A stretch of DNA of 64,000 nt from Annona cherimola (GCA_030490835.1 CM059971.1:120560564-120624563); one strand, 5' to 3'. Counted from the stretch's first letter, positions 1-12,487 are shown. Numbers and translations are program-made. The notes: generated by a model from the letters alone, not told the origin.

Positions 1-840
1 GAAAATGTGTCTGGTGGATGACATTGACAGCGCAATCGGGGATAATTTTAATTCATTCACATCCTGCTCAAGATCAGCTCATTCGTGCGATAATGGGTAG
101 CAATTTTCCATGCATAAAAAATTCAATTTCAATATAATCTTTTATTTTTCGATAAATAGCAATCTTATTTTTTTATTTTTAATAATATTTTTCGTATTCG
201 CAATACAATATTTTTAAGACACATCAGTCAGTCAGTTATTATTTAATTGGACTATATCTCAAAGGTCATCATTTAACTAGAGAGAAATGGAGACTTTACT
301 CAAGACATTGATGTCAAATTATTAGTCATGAAAGTGTAATTTGGGTATAAAAAGAGCACCATAAGAGTCTTGAATCGACTCAAGGAATGAGATAGGAGGA
401 TGATAAAATGAAAAAGTTTCATTAGCAAGAAATCTTATTCTCATTTCCAACAAATAATAAGCTAATTTTCTCAACTTTAATACAAAAATTTGCAGTTTTT
501 ATATAATTATTCTCATTTTCAATACATAATAACAATTTTCTTCCCATCTCATATTTCATTTCATATTTCATGGCTAGGATTGATGCTATCCAAAAATTTT
601 GTTTTCCGCAAAACATTTTTTATTCCAAAAAAATAACAACTTTACTTGTTATATTGTCCATATGACTTTTCTTATTCCAAACATGTATAAACTCTTTGTC
701 ATCACACATTTTAATTCTTTACTCGCCTAATCAATGTCTAAACAAATATTACTCGCTACTAAAGTATTTTTCAATTTCCAATATCCTCTCTCCTTACTTT
801 CTATAATTTCAATATTAATTTTCTTAATACCAATGTAATT
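1..840. other. AT-rich intergenic DNA, no gene seen
   Basis: No reading frame of convincing codon structure is present on either strand. The short open frames here consist of low-complexity AT-rich sequence. I see no clear repeat structure. Confidence 0.5.
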
Positions 841-1315
841 TTTAGTTTTTCAATTCAATATAGCTGTTAGTTATTCAATCTTCTCGCCATATACGTTGCA
901 TGTGGTTGAATTGAATGATCTCGCATTTCTAACTCTTGAAGGATGCCGAAGCTTCCACATACATGTGACAACCATGGACCGATAGATGATTTGACCGCTA
1001 AAGAGGAAAGGAGGACTTCATCAAAAATTTTGAAAAAAAAAAATAGGTGTGTGCTCACTGAAGCATTCAGGCTTAATATAATTTTTAATTTTTCAATTCA
1101 ATATAGCTGTTAGTTATTCAATCTTCTCGTTCCATGCACATCGCATGTGGTCGAATTGGATGATCCCGCCCTTCTAACTCTTGAAGGATGTTGAAGCATC
1201 GACATATATGCGACAACCGTGGACCGATAGATGATTTGACCGGTAAAGTGGAAAGGAGGATGAAATTTTTTTTTTTTAAAAAAAGTGCATGCGCACTGCA
1301 TTGAGGCTTAATGCT
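841..1315. repeat. 243-bp tandem duplication
   Basis: Two diverged copies lie head to tail. The block around CAATTCAATATAGCTGTTAG begins near 851 and again near 1094, a period of 243 bp. Both copies continue through a shared stretch with a TTCTAACTCTTGAAGGATG core and a GACCGATAGATGATTTGACC core and end in an A-rich or T-rich run followed by TTCAGGCTTAAT-like or TTGAGGCTTAAT-like sequence. Copies differ by scattered substitutions and small indels, so the duplication is not recent. The open frames in both copies are by-products of the repeat. Confidence 0.85.
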
Positions 1316-2435
1316 CACCTCATCATCACCCTTACTTCTACGGTGGCGCTCAAGACGCCTGTATCAATCCTTGCCAAGTTTCAGCCGTTAGGCTCGGCTA
1401 CGCTGCAAATCATCGCTGGCAGAGAATACCATTAGTGTGATATATAACAGATTTTCATATTACTTGTTGCAAACCTAACATGCCAACCATCACTTTTTTA
1501 TCCCGGTTAGGATATAAAATAAGATAAAAAAATTTATAGCAAGATTTTCTTCATTATCAGATGGAGCTATAATTTAATTTTGGTACGACAAATATTTATG
1601 CAATCATATATAAACAACAGGCCATGTGAAAATACGTAGGATAACGAAGTAATGCAACCAACCGTGTTCAGATATTCATGCAACCATTTTTATTTTAAAA
1701 ATTCAAAACTATTTTTAAAATCTATATGAATTGCCATATCATGTATATTTCTCCATGATACCAAAATATCTCATATTTTTAATCACTTTATATACTATGT
1801 ATTCATTATTGTCAATTTTAGCAAAATTATATAGTTATATATTCACTCACAAATGATGTTAAAATGTTTATAAAATATAAGTTTTTAATGAAAGTGATCT
1901 TCAACTTCGTAAATATATAGCAAATCATAAATATTATATAAGGTTTTATTTTTTAAAAAAAAGTTTGGAAGTGCAAAATAAAGTGGTTATGTGAGAATTC
2001 AACACGGCCATTTGTATTTGATCATTACCGAATGCATGTATGAATAGAGAAATTGAGTTCGGAATCACTTGGACTACATAAAAAATAAAATAATAATATA
2101 AAATATATAAAGATGGAAGATATTATTTAGATTCTATAATATATTTTATATTATATATAATGAAATTTGAGTTTGGATCTATTTGAAATATGCCAAATAT
2201 ATGAATAAGAAAATATATTATTCACACGGTATATGTGCATGTTTTATATTGGGTTATGCTCACGTAAAACTTCTCTTTTATGTAAACTTCATGATAATTG
2301 GTGAAAAATTCACTCTGTATAAGTATATATTGTATTTAACATTGTTTATATTATCATAAAAATTCTTTTACTCACTTAATGTCATAGTGAATAAATCACA
2401 CGTATAAATGCGTGAAATCAATGTAATAAAATGAT
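1316..2435. other. Intergenic AT-rich DNA, no gene seen
   Basis: No coding exon, RNA gene or clear element could be supported in this stretch. It is dominated by A/T runs. Confidence 0.45.
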
Positions 2436-2764
2436 TTAAAAGCCAAATTTTTTTTTGATGGTTTATATTTACATACATCTCAACACATATTACATTGTAA
2501 TTTTGAGACATTCTTACAAATAAGGAGATACATAACTCCTCCAAAGAAATCTGGAGACACAGCTCCACTAAAGAATTAGGAAAAACAGCTTCCATCCAGC
2601 CCAAGGGAGACAACAGCTCCCACCCTACCTCAAAGGGAGACCACAGCTCTCACACCATTTTTTCGGGCCGAAATCCCAACGTAGGATTCGAACCCACGAC
2701 CTGCGCGCTAAGGGTACAACGCCCCTGCCACCTGCGCTAGCCGCAAGTGACTTAAAAGCCAAAT
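2436..2764 (-). mobile_element. tRNA-derived SINE with 13-bp target-site duplication
   Basis: Read on the minus strand this is a complete short interspersed element. Its 5' head near 2751-2680 contains a Pol III A box (TAGCGCAGGTG, plus-strand 2729-2739) and an exact B box (GGTTCGAATCC, plus-strand 2684-2694). Its 3' end is an A-run, seen as T's at about 2449-2456 on the plus strand. The 13-bp direct repeat TTAAAAGCCAAAT flanks the element at 2436-2448 and 2752-2764. These are the hallmarks of LINE-dependent SINE insertion. The body (about 2457-2680) is not tRNA-like and I do not recognise the family. Within the element, blocks such as GGAGACA/CAGCTCC recur at 2524-2660. Confidence 0.85.
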
Positions 2765-3383
2765 ATTAATTTTAAAATTATTTTCAAAATCTAAATCATC
2801 TTAACATAATAATTGTATGCATAATTAATTCTACAATATATTATTACGCTTTAATGTACATGTAAATGAATCTAAATATTTTTCTTAATATACAAATTAA
2901 TATGCATATTTATAAGCAAATGCGGCTAGGGCATGTATTTAATTTTGATGAAATTCTGGGGTTATTTGGTAATTTGAAAGTTATGAGAATTGTGGGATGA
3001 GATGAGAGTGACAAATGAAATATTTTAAAAATCGTGTAATTGATATGAAATGATAGAGGTAAAATTGGAATAAATAAATTTATCAGATATTAGTTGATAG
3101 GAAAAATGATTGAAATATAAGGATAAAAGGAGAAAATTATAATTATTAGTTGATTAGTGATGAACCTCAAAAACCGTGCTCCCGTGGATTCTAAACCCAT
3201 ATGGTTCCAATGTATGTTACCGAACATGCCCTCTATCTTTCAGTTAAATAGATAAGCTATGTGAGAGGTGCGAGTTTTAAGTTCATAGTAAGTTTATTTT
3301 TCATTTTCTACAACAATGTCGTGATAGCTATTTGGTTAGTAACACTATTAGGTTTATACCCTAAAGCTAAAGCTAGAAAAAGA
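2765..3383. other. Intergenic DNA, no gene seen
   Basis: AT-rich sequence without supportable coding exons. It separates the SINE from the first foldback element. Confidence 0.4.
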
Positions 3384-3777
3384 TTGATTCTGTTAGTCCG
3401 AGTTAAGTAAATATTCCACTTAGTTCATTTCAAAACAAACTTATTTATAACATTTTTTTTTGTTTTTTTCTTCGTACGTTTATTTATCTAAGTGTATTTA
3501 ATATATAAATCAAGTTTCACCATATTTGAATATGTACATATATATTTTTAGATTTTTAAAAATAAGAATATTTTAAATACGTATATACACATAGATGTTT
3601 AAAAATCTCAAAAAAATATATAAACATATTCAAAAATGATAAAATTTGGTTTATATGCTAAATATGGTTAGATAAACAAATATATGAAGAAAAAAGTAAA
3701 AAAATTTATTATAAATGAGTTTTTTGAGATGGGCTAGGCGGAGTATTTACTTAGCCCAAGCTAACCGGATTACTCCT
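3384..3777. mobile_element. Foldback MITE, family A copy 1
   Basis: The two halves are inverted repeats of each other over nearly the whole length. The left end (GATTCTGTTAGTCCGAG and onward) pairs with the right end (CAAGCTAACCGGATTAC). An internal segment with TTTTTAGATTTTTAAAAAT lies near the centre. The same element occurs at 4321, 45557 and 45966. It has no coding capacity. The superfamily is uncertain because AT-rich flanks hide the target-site duplication. Confidence 0.75.
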
Positions 3778-4320
3778 TAAGCTAGAATTGAAATCTGTAC
3801 TTAAGTTGATTTGTAAATATAAAAATAAAGAATAATACTAAATATAATAAATGAAGCAAAATCTTCATATATTAAAAATAGAAAGAATGATGTGAAACTG
3901 CTTTTGTGCAATTTGATAGTATAAAAGTATAGTCCTTTAAAATGTGAACAGGAAAATCAAGTTTAATATTTTCTTCAACGGTGATTCTAACCTTATTTAT
4001 AGCTTATGGTTAACCCAGCCCTAAGTTGCACCCATGCGAACAGCTGGTAAACGGGGATCCATAAGTTCCAAATACAAAAATAGTTGCGTACAAGATTCAA
4101 CCCTGCGACGAGAATTTTCTTCCCAAGTTTATCAGCGGAATCCGATCCTCTGTGTTTAGATTTTAGAAAAGACAAATAACGCGGGAGTAGAACCACAAAG
4201 TTACGAACCTGTCACGGAAGAGAGCATTGGAAAGAGATGAGATAAAAGTGAACTGAATTTTTTTTAATTTTTTAAATCTTCGATCGACTTTTCTTTCAAT
4301 TTTTAAGATTTTTTAAAAAA
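3778..4320. other. Spacer between two foldback elements
   Basis: No convincing gene. A 67-codon minus-strand open frame (3993-4196) has no recognisable domain and is most likely chance. Confidence 0.4.
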
Positions 4321-4717
4321 GGAGTGATTTTATTAGCCCGGACTAAGTAAATGGTCCACTTAGCCCACCTCAAAAAATCTATTTAAAATAACTTTTTTTT
4401 TATTTTTTTCTTCATACACTTGTTTATCTAAATGTATTTAACATATAGACCAAATTTTATCATTTTTGTAAATGTGCATATATTTTTTTTAGATTTTTGA
4501 AAATAAGGGTATTTTAAATGCATATATACACATAGATGTTTGAAAATCTAAAAAAAATAGATAAACATATTCAAAAATGGTAAAACTTGGTCTATATGTT
4601 AAATACACTTAGATAAACAAGTGTATGAAGAAAAAAACAAAAAAAAGTTGTTTTAAATAAGTTTTTTTAGGTGGGCTAAGTGGACCATTTACTTAGCCCG
4701 GGCTAATAGAATCACTC
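4321..4717. mobile_element. Foldback MITE, family A copy 2
   Basis: This is the best preserved copy of the family. The left terminus GAGTGATTTTATTAGCCCGG and the right terminus CCGGGCTAATAGAATCACTC are inverted complements with a few mismatches, and the pairing continues inward for about 190 bp per arm. A transcript across it would form a long hairpin. Confidence 0.8.
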
Positions 4718-4949
4718 ATCTTTTTAAAATATCCATACCTGATAATCTTATCTTTCAATTTTTAATACTATTTTGCTTATTTCTAATATAATTTACTGCA
4801 TTTTTTTTTAGAGGAATAATTTACTGTATTTCAACACAAAGCAATACATTTTCACCCAATCTACTAATCCCATCCAAACTCCAACCAACCACATTGAACA
4901 GCCGGTGTTGCCACCTGCGTATTAGCTAAGCTACGTTGTCAGAGTATCG

Positions 4950-5290
4950 AGACTTATTTTTCTCAAGCCCTAAATTAGCTGCTCCGGATTTTCACACGCT
5001 ACCAAACTACAGATTTTCATTTTTCAGCGAAATTTCCGCTCCCTTTGTTTTCCGTCGACTCCGCTTTCTCTGCGTGTTGGAACAACAACAGCACATCTTG
5101 AAAGAAAACCTCCAAAACCCTTATTATTTCATCTAGAGAAAGTGGATTTTTCCCAAAAAGAAGGGAAGAGGGGAAAAAAAGCAAAAATATTGAATTTTCC
5201 AGATCTCTCCTCACCATCCAATGAAATGCTCTGCGATTCTATAAACTCCGGAGCTTCTGTAAAATTCGTTTCCCTTTCCCCTTAATTTTG
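4950..5290 (+). other. Putative 5' UTR exon of the DUF1644 gene
   Basis: The stretch is rich in C and T, has no long frame, and ends at TTAATTTTG followed by GTAAATTTTGGATCTTTGG. That is a typical start of a plant 5' UTR intron. A matching acceptor is CTTGCAACAG at 11319-11328, eleven bases before the likely start codon. The pairing is inferred and other non-coding exons could lie between. RNA reads spanning 5290 and 11329 would settle it. Confidence 0.35.
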
Positions 5291-6568
5291 GTAAATTTTG
5301 GATCTTTGGCTTTATGCTCGAGTTGTTTGTTTTTGTTTTCTTGGATCTGGATCTTTTGGATTCGATATACATCAGCGGGTGCCTGAATTTCCGTTTTCTG
5401 GTTGGGTAGAATTGGTATCTAGTTAGGGTTAGGGTTTGGATTTCTTGACTGTTTGGGGATGAAATGGTATCACCCTAGGATTACGTTTAGCGGATTGGGG
5501 GAGAAAGATTGCTCTTCGGATGAGGAATATCTTGTGTTGATGGTCAGTCCCCCACCCGAAGATTCTTGTTTCTGCTTTGTTCTCAATCTGGTTGGTTGTC
5601 GATGCAGTTTCCATAATGAAATTTCGTTGATAACAAGTCCAAGAGAACATCAAAGAAAGAAATTGCTTCACAGGATAATAGATTTGGTTGTGTGGTGCTT
5701 TATAGTCGGGATTACTTCGAATCTAATTCCCTCGTCAGGTTAGTAAGAATAGTTTTTGAGTAATCATCCGTGACAGGTGATATAGATCTCAGATTCCCCA
5801 TAGATGTTTGTTATAGCGCATGTTGCTGTCTGCAAGCTTCTATAACGTTGAACTATTTAGTCTAACTGGATGGATCTGTTATTTATGGCGACCACTTGCT
5901 TTCACATTTGGGGATAAGTGTGGATATATCTGTGCTCTGATTGGTAAATCCACATATGCCTTTTCTGATTTTCTCTTAAGGACACAAGTATCACGGTGGT
6001 CCAGGTAATTGGTCATGCACCGTGCTTTATATGCTTCGCTGCTGCATCTCCCTTTCTTTAAGAACACGAGCATCATGGCCGCTTAGGCAATGGGTCACGT
6101 GCCATTTGCTGTGTTCAGTCGCACTGGCAGAGCTGTTGCAACCTCAATACTGAATTTTTCTGGACAGCAGTTTATATGCTTTGGATTGCAACCTAAATAT
6201 TGAAAATTTCAGAGAGTCTCTAGAATGAAGATAGTTTCTCGATTTTCAGAGATGTGCAAAACAAGAATGAGGTGTAAACTAGTCTCTCTACCCACTTGTG
6301 CATATTTAGGATTTCCCAATTTACTTCCATCCTACACCACATCAGAAAAAAATTAACCTAGTCTTGTTCATGTCCCTGCCCACATTTTAAAAATATTTCT
6401 TAATTAGCATGGAAGGAAATTTCCAGTTGCTGTATTTTATGTTGGTCATAACTGTCCTCAGCGGGCTGCCTGATGGTGTGATCTAGTGCAGGTTTGCCAC
6501 CTGTGTAGAATAAGACTGTTGGATTACAGGAGTATGACTGTCTCAAACTATCTGGTGTTTTAAGCAGG

Positions 6569-7093
6569 TTAACTGTCACACTCCAAGGGATATGGAAAGC
6601 TTCTCTTTATTTGAGCCCAACTATGGCATTACTTATGGCCGAATTTCTTGGTATAGCCTTCCTGGACTTCAGTACTAGGCTAGTTTAACATCTGCTACCA
6701 GCTCAACCCTCCATGAGCTTTACTAGTAAGCTTGACTTAGTTATTGTTTGTTGGCTTAACAATTCAGTATTAACACATCTACAGTTACTTCTTATTGAAT
6801 CCAGGACCAATATAACTCAATTAGTGAGAGAGTAGTTCATAAAATTAATAAAATCCTTGGTCCCGAGTTCGAGTAGAGGCAACCGCAGATGTATTAACAT
6901 TGAAGCGTTGGGTCAGGGGACAATACTTGAATAATGGGTTAGACGTGAAAGTGAAGCTTGTAGAGGGTTGGACTAGTTCCTACCCCAATATCGATGTATT
7001 TGGTGGTTGAGCTAATAGTTTAGCCATAAGTAATATCATGACTAGGCTAAATGATAGAAGCTCTCATATCCTTGGGGATGTAACATTAACTAT
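6569..7093. repeat. Inverted pair of SINE-like repeats inside the DUF1644 leader region
   Basis: The sequence from 6569 inward and the reverse complement of the sequence from 7093 inward share the same order of blocks. These include CCAAGG-GATATG, ATTACTTATGGC, AGCTCAACC, TTAA-ACATCT-C-GTT and GGACCAA. The right copy (plus strand, starting near 6805) carries a tRNA-like head with an A-box-like stretch near 6813-6828 and the B-box-like GAGTTCGAGTA at 6865-6875. The two copies are diverged and lie head to head. I read this as two SINE-type insertions in opposite orientation, or one palindromic element. Confidence 0.55.
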
Positions 7094-9543
7094 ATTTGGG
7101 GAGAGAATTAGACGTTCTGAAGGTTTTATATTTTACATGCCAATGGATGAATAGGCATCAAATTGTTTCCTTAGTTATAGAGTTTTTTTGCTAATCTTAT
7201 CACTTATTACATTTATATTAAGATGACATTGCATTTTTCTAGATTGTTATTGCAATGTCAAGTGATTTCTTGGAATTATGACTTTAGATTATTGCATCTT
7301 CTTTTCCATTTTATGATTGTTGCAGTGTTTGATATTTCATCCTTCTTGGACGGAAAAGTGCAGGGCTTAGGACACTTTTGTGGAGCATGAGATAATTATT
7401 TTCTCTCTTAGACTGATTTTTCAAGAATTTAGGAAACTGGACTGGTTCCAATAGTCCTTGGGGGATCTCAGCATTGGTTTGTTTTTAGTGTATCATCATC
7501 AAAACAAATCAAGATTCTGTTATTCTCATACATAAAAGCTGATTACTGTCATAAGGATTCAGAAGCTCAAGTAGGGACAAAAGTTCAGAGTAACTTTTCT
7601 TGGTGAGTATGTGCTTGTTGACATGACATCATTGGCGACTTGTTCTATTTTTTGGAGTTGTGTATTATCTTTATCCAATTTATTCAGAAAAAATCATCTT
7701 TCAATCATTGCCTTATTATTGTTCCTAAATTCAGAGTATGGATGCTCTTGGCATATCTGTTTCTTTCTGTTTCAGTTAGTGCCTGCACCGAATCTTAAAG
7801 TCTGCAATTCTTTTTTTGTTCTAGCGAAGTATCTGCTGGGAGTTATGTTTGTTTATTGTTTTTGGTTTTCATATGAATGAAGTGAACATGGTTTAGGTCT
7901 CGCATCAGATGCATCAGGCTAATAAATATCTACAGGGTTCTGTAAGCGCGCCTGATGTGTTTGATCCAAATGAAGTGGTCACAGTCTAAAGCAAGTTGAA
8001 TGATGTCATCCAACAAAATTATCAGAAGGATGATTTCTGTTGGTAAAAATATGGTGATTCTATCCATGGAAGAATGCTGTCTCATCACACACGATAAAAA
8101 AGAGGTATAAGCATATTCTTACTTGATGCTGTGGTGATCAGAGAAGTGGGTAGATGAGGCGAATTTCAATTAAAGCCACATTTGACCCACAGACCACAAG
8201 ATGCTCATTGACAAAAGCCACATGGGCATTACACAGGCATCTTATGCAATCTGTTCTGTTTATCTATTAACATTATTTTGATAGCTGAGTCTAAAATTTA
8301 ATTAGTTTCAAAGTCTAAGAAAGCCAGAGAGTAGCTGGTTGGCAGCATTCCAGTTTTGAAAGGGATTTATACATTTGGAATTAGTAGTTGGAAAGCTTGA
8401 TTCAAGAGTTACAAGACTAGGGTTGTTCAAAATATCGCCTGCTACTCTGCTTAAAGATTCATGTGCATGTCATACTTTCTTGGATTCAATTCATAGAAGG
8501 ATGTATCTGGTGAATATAGATCCTATACGTTGTAGGTCTAGAGAGGAGTGTCTGTGAATGCAACCTTACCTTTGCTTTACTACAAAAAGTTTGTTTATTA
8601 TGACTCCAACTTTCGAACATTGGTTGCAAAGGCGGCAACTCTTACAATTGTGCCAAGGCCAGCAGCAACTCTTTTCAACCAATAGAGGGACTAAATTAGA
8701 ACTAATATTCTTGGCATTGAGGAAACTAGATGTTGGATGTCATTCATGGGTGATGCCTCGTGTTGAAGTTCTCTCAACACTAAGTTCTCTAGTGTTAAGA
8801 ATATTTAGAAATTGGTAGAAGTGTCCCATTCAGGATCTCTCGTGTTATTCTATCAGAAAGCATAAACCATCAAGAAAATCAATAAAGATAAATATAAGTT
8901 AAGGTGTTGGTTTGACTTCCACATTGTAGGACAACATAACCGTAATGAGAAATTTGGTTCACAACAATTCTGCTCTGATTTGGACACAAATTCTTAGACT
9001 GCAATTCAGATCCGGACAAATTTTGAAGACTCAATATCCAGAAGCTCGTTCAGTGTTGGTAGGTAATGTAAGCATGCACAATGCATTAACTGAACAAGAA
9101 GATGTTCTTGAATTTAGCTAAGAGGGTGCTTCACCTAATTATCCGTGTATTAGACATTGTGATTAAGAAATTTTCTGCCATCTAACAGATATTAACAAAT
9201 ATGATGTAGAACTTTTAGCTCCTGCTAAAAGAACTTCAGAGGATGAGCAAATTAATGCTTCTGACAGCCGATGTTATTGTCTTTGAGTTATCAACATTTC
9301 AAATGTAAAAAGAAAATCGATATTTTCTTGCTTTTTAAACTTAGGTTTAAGAAACAACTATGTAATTGAAATCCTTTTTAACCTCAATCTTCTGCAGAAG
9401 GAATTGGAAGAAAAATGTGCAGGAGGGAGGAAAACATCACCATGTGGGAATCCACACAAGCCTAGGTGTTGCAACATAAATGGAATGACTACGTGCTGAA
9501 AGGAAAAAATTCTTCTCTTTGATTAAGATGGTTATGATGACTG

Positions 9544-9564
9544 TCTTCTTCTTCTTCTTCTTCT
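9544..9564. repeat. (TTC)n microsatellite
   Basis: Seven uninterrupted TTC/CTT units in a pyrimidine-rich stretch of the presumed 5' intron. Confidence 0.8.
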
Positions 9565-11338
9565 ATTTTTCTTTTTTTTACACACAACACAGTTGACATT
9601 GGTGAACACTAAAACAAGTAGGGTGGACATTTACTAACAGATCTGTAAAGAGAAACAAAAAGATTTAAGAGAAGATCAGATTATTCTTACTCAGGTGTCT
9701 TTTCAGTGGGTGAGTCATGATAGATGCCAGGAGAGAGATGAATTGCAGAATTGCTGTTAATTAGTTCATGCATTTGTGGCAAAACCAGTTTTGAAAGTCA
9801 TTTTATCTTCTGGATAGCTGGTGGAGACGTGGAATTGATTCTTTGAATTTGGGTTAGGCATTCAATCAAGGCAAGCACAACTAGATATTACATAAGCATA
9901 TTATGCTGCTGTATTGAATGAAGCCATAAATCGCAAGGACAAATCACGTTTTAGCTGAAGAAGAATTACAGTCCCATGCACATTTCTCAAATTCAACACT
10001 TCAAAACTCAGGGAAATATCTACTCAGACATTTGGTGCTGTCACGTGATTAATTGTGTAATACAGTGAGATCTGCTAGGAGAAACCTCATGGGCTGACTT
10101 GAGGGATATTTCAAATAACAATGCGTAAGAAAGGTGAATCTAGGATGTGAGTAAGAAATGGTCGCAGTACTTCCTGTAGTCCAGAATGCAGATAAAGAAC
10201 AGTGAACAAAATTGCAGATCCTGCTTAGGAAATGGAGAAATGTTTGAAATGTAAAAACTCAATCCTTCAAGGGAATGGCTTTGTTCTTATATTCGTATTA
10301 GAGATCCTGATTCTTGTTCTGGCTAAATGATAGGTCCTTGAAGTACTCCTTACTGAATTCCGCACGTTTATTAGGATTGCAGCAATAAACTGACTAGACG
10401 ACACCACAGGTACAGCCTTATAGGAGAATAAAATAATTATATTATTCTTTTCATTTGGGACATTAGCTACTCAGTCAGTTGCAGCTTCTTCCATAGGAGC
10501 ATTTATTGTAGAGCAACTTTGAAGTTTGCTTCTTAATATTTTTTATTGACTTGAATGTCTTATTGGCTTTGGACAATGCTTTTTGAGTCTGCGACTACTC
10601 AAAATACTATATTTTTGGTTGAAAGTGTACAAAGTGGAGTGGCTTGGATGAGACTGTTACCCAGACTTCGGACAAGGATCCTACAAGATTTTTGGTTCTG
10701 CTTTACGATTCAGTTATTGAAGTCCTACATTCCTGCTATTACCATTGTCAGGACTCAGGAATCAACATATTTACCATGTCAGGAATGAAATCCTACACAC
10801 TGCATATTCCCATTTCTGAAATTTGCAACAGCACATACATTTTGTCTCCTCTTTTGACTACATTTGCAGTTAGTATCATATGGGTCTCCAATTGTAATTT
10901 TTGGCTTCTTTGATCTTAGCTTGGAGTTGTCTACATGCCTGTTTTTTGCTAGTGGTGATGAGGGAGACCTAAAGTGTGCCCTTGGTAGAACTCTGATAAC
11001 TTTCCAGCATTGTCATAATTAGGTTGAAGAAGGGAAAATTTACTTGGAAACATGGACTTAGCTTTATTTATATCTAGCTGGAGAACATTCTGATGCACTT
11101 GCTAGTGTGAATGACAGATACTAGGTTGTTTACTGACAGCAAAGATCCTGGGTTAGATGAAAAAAATCAATTTTTTCTTTAGTTTGATGACAGAAGTATT
11201 CTTGAAGTGTTGCATGGTTACATGACCAATTTGTTATGAAAACGATTCTTCAATTTCCAAATGCCATGATTTTCATCCAGTTAACTTACCCTTATGGCTG
11301 GTCTCATGTTTGAAATCACTTGCAACAGTGCAGTGAAG

Positions 11339-12487
11339 ATGACAGATTTAAAAGGAAGTACATCCATGGATTTAGATATTCGTGCTCTGCATAAGGAATG
11401 GGATGAAGCTTCCTGCCCCATATGCATGGACCATCCACACAATGCTGTCCTCCTCCTGTGCAGTTCCCATGACAAGGGTTGCAGATCTTACATTTGCGAC
11501 ACAAGTTATAGGCATTCAAATTGCCTGGATAGATTTAAAAAACTGAGATTTGATGCTAGGAACAGCCATCCCACTCTGGCACCTGTTGAAAGTGTGGACG
11601 GTGGGACTTCTGTTCAAAGTTCCCTTCAGAGTCTCAGTCCTGAGTCCATTTTTGAAAATTCAAGAATGAGAACAGATTTGGTTCAACCTTCTGAAGCCAC
11701 ATTTCCAGACAGCAGTAACATGTTGGTGACCTTTGAAGAGAACACTACTGCACAACTTACAGATCCACATTTGGAAACACAGACAACAGAATTAGGCCGT
11801 GATTCATACTTGGATCACAATGGCCAGGAGGACTTGGATGGGACGAGTTTATCTGAATTCTTGCACTTGAAGTGCCCCTTGTGCCGAGGAGCTGTGAAAG
11901 GCTGGAAGATCGTAAAAGAGGCTCGGCAGTACCTTGACCTCAAGCAGAGGAGCTGTTCTCGAGAATCATGCTCATTTTCTGGTAACTACCGGGAACTTCG
12001 TAGGCATGCCAGGAGGGTTCATCCAACAACAAGGCCGGCAGATGTAGACCCTTCAAGGCAACGCGCTTGGCGCCACCTGGAACATCAGCGTGAATATGGT
12101 GACATTGTCAGTGCCATTCGTTCTGCCATGCCAGGTGCCATTGTGCTAGGTGATTATGTTATTGATAATGGTGATCGGTTCCCTGGTGACGGAGAAGCTG
12201 GCCATGGGGAAGGCAGTGGACCATGGTGGACCACTTTCTTTCTATTCCACATGATCAGCCCTGTGGCTCCAATTGATGAGCCGAGGGGCATGTCCCAGGC
12301 ATGGAGACGTCATCGACGTGCACCTGCCTTTTCTAGCCGTCGCAACCTGTGGGGGGAGAACCTATTGGGGCTGCAGGATGATGATGAAGAGGACTGGAAT
12401 CTGGAGGGTGACATGGCTGATGATGTCCCAGTACCAAGGCGGCGCAGACGTTTGGTGCGTGCTCGGCCTGATGAAGGTCAACCATGA
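11339..12487 (+). CDS. DUF1644 zinc-finger protein (382 aa)
   Basis: The single coding exon encodes a DUF1644 family protein. Family members are plant-specific zinc-finger proteins. Rice members are linked to drought and salt responses, but the biochemical role is not settled. The N-terminal cluster is RING-like: C-P-I-C-M-D-H-P-H-N-A-V near residues 26-37, then C41, H44, C48, C53, H59 and C62. A second Cys/His region follows an acidic, Ser/Thr-rich linker: C-P-L-C-R-G, then C-S-R-E-S-C and H-A-R-R-V-H, resembling a C2H2 finger. The tail is acidic and then basic (R-R-R-R-R). I chose the ATG at 11339 and not the one at 11294, because CTTGCAACAG just before it looks like a splice acceptor, so codons from 11294 would be intronic. 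The frame is intact and family residues are all present. Nuclear location is plausible but not shown. Confidence 0.93.
   Translation: MTDLKGSTSMDLDIRALHKEWDEASCPICMDHPHNAVLLLCSSHDKGCRSYICDTSYRHSNCLDRFKKLRFDARNSHPTLAPVESVDGGTSVQSSLQSLSPESIFENSRMRTDLVQPSEATFPDSSNMLVTFEENTTAQLTDPHLETQTTELGRDSYLDHNGQEDLDGTSLSEFLHLKCPLCRGAVKGWKIVKEARQYLDLKQRSCSRESCSFSGNYRELRRHARRVHPTTRPADVDPSRQRAWRHLEHQREYGDIVSAIRSAMPGAIVLGDYVIDNGDRFPGDGEAGHGEGSGPWWTTFFLFHMISPVAPIDEPRGMSQAWRRHRRAPAFSSRRNLWGENLLGLQDDDEEDWNLEGDMADDVPVPRRRRRLVRARPDEGQP

Larger units (their letters stand above)
4718..11328 (+). other. Upstream region and probable 5' UTR intron(s) of the DUF1644 gene
   Basis: The 6.6 kb before the DUF1644 coding exon contain no supportable protein-coding exon. 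The open frames are short and unrelated to known families. The composition changes at about 4930-5290 to a pyrimidine-rich, less AT-rich stretch like a plant 5' UTR, and from 5291 onward it looks like intron. I infer that this region is mostly promoter plus one or more 5' UTR introns. It contains an inverted pair of SINE-like repeats (6569-7093) and a TTC microsatellite. Confidence 0.4.

Noticed and set aside
2680..2752. A tRNA gene on the minus strand
   Set aside because: The A and B boxes are good, but the arms do not fold into a full cloverleaf by eye and the unit has an A-tail and target duplications. It is a SINE head.
11294..11338. Upstream start codon for the DUF1644 protein
   Set aside because: The extra 15 codons overlap a likely splice acceptor and are not needed for the family domain, so the start at 11339 is preferred.
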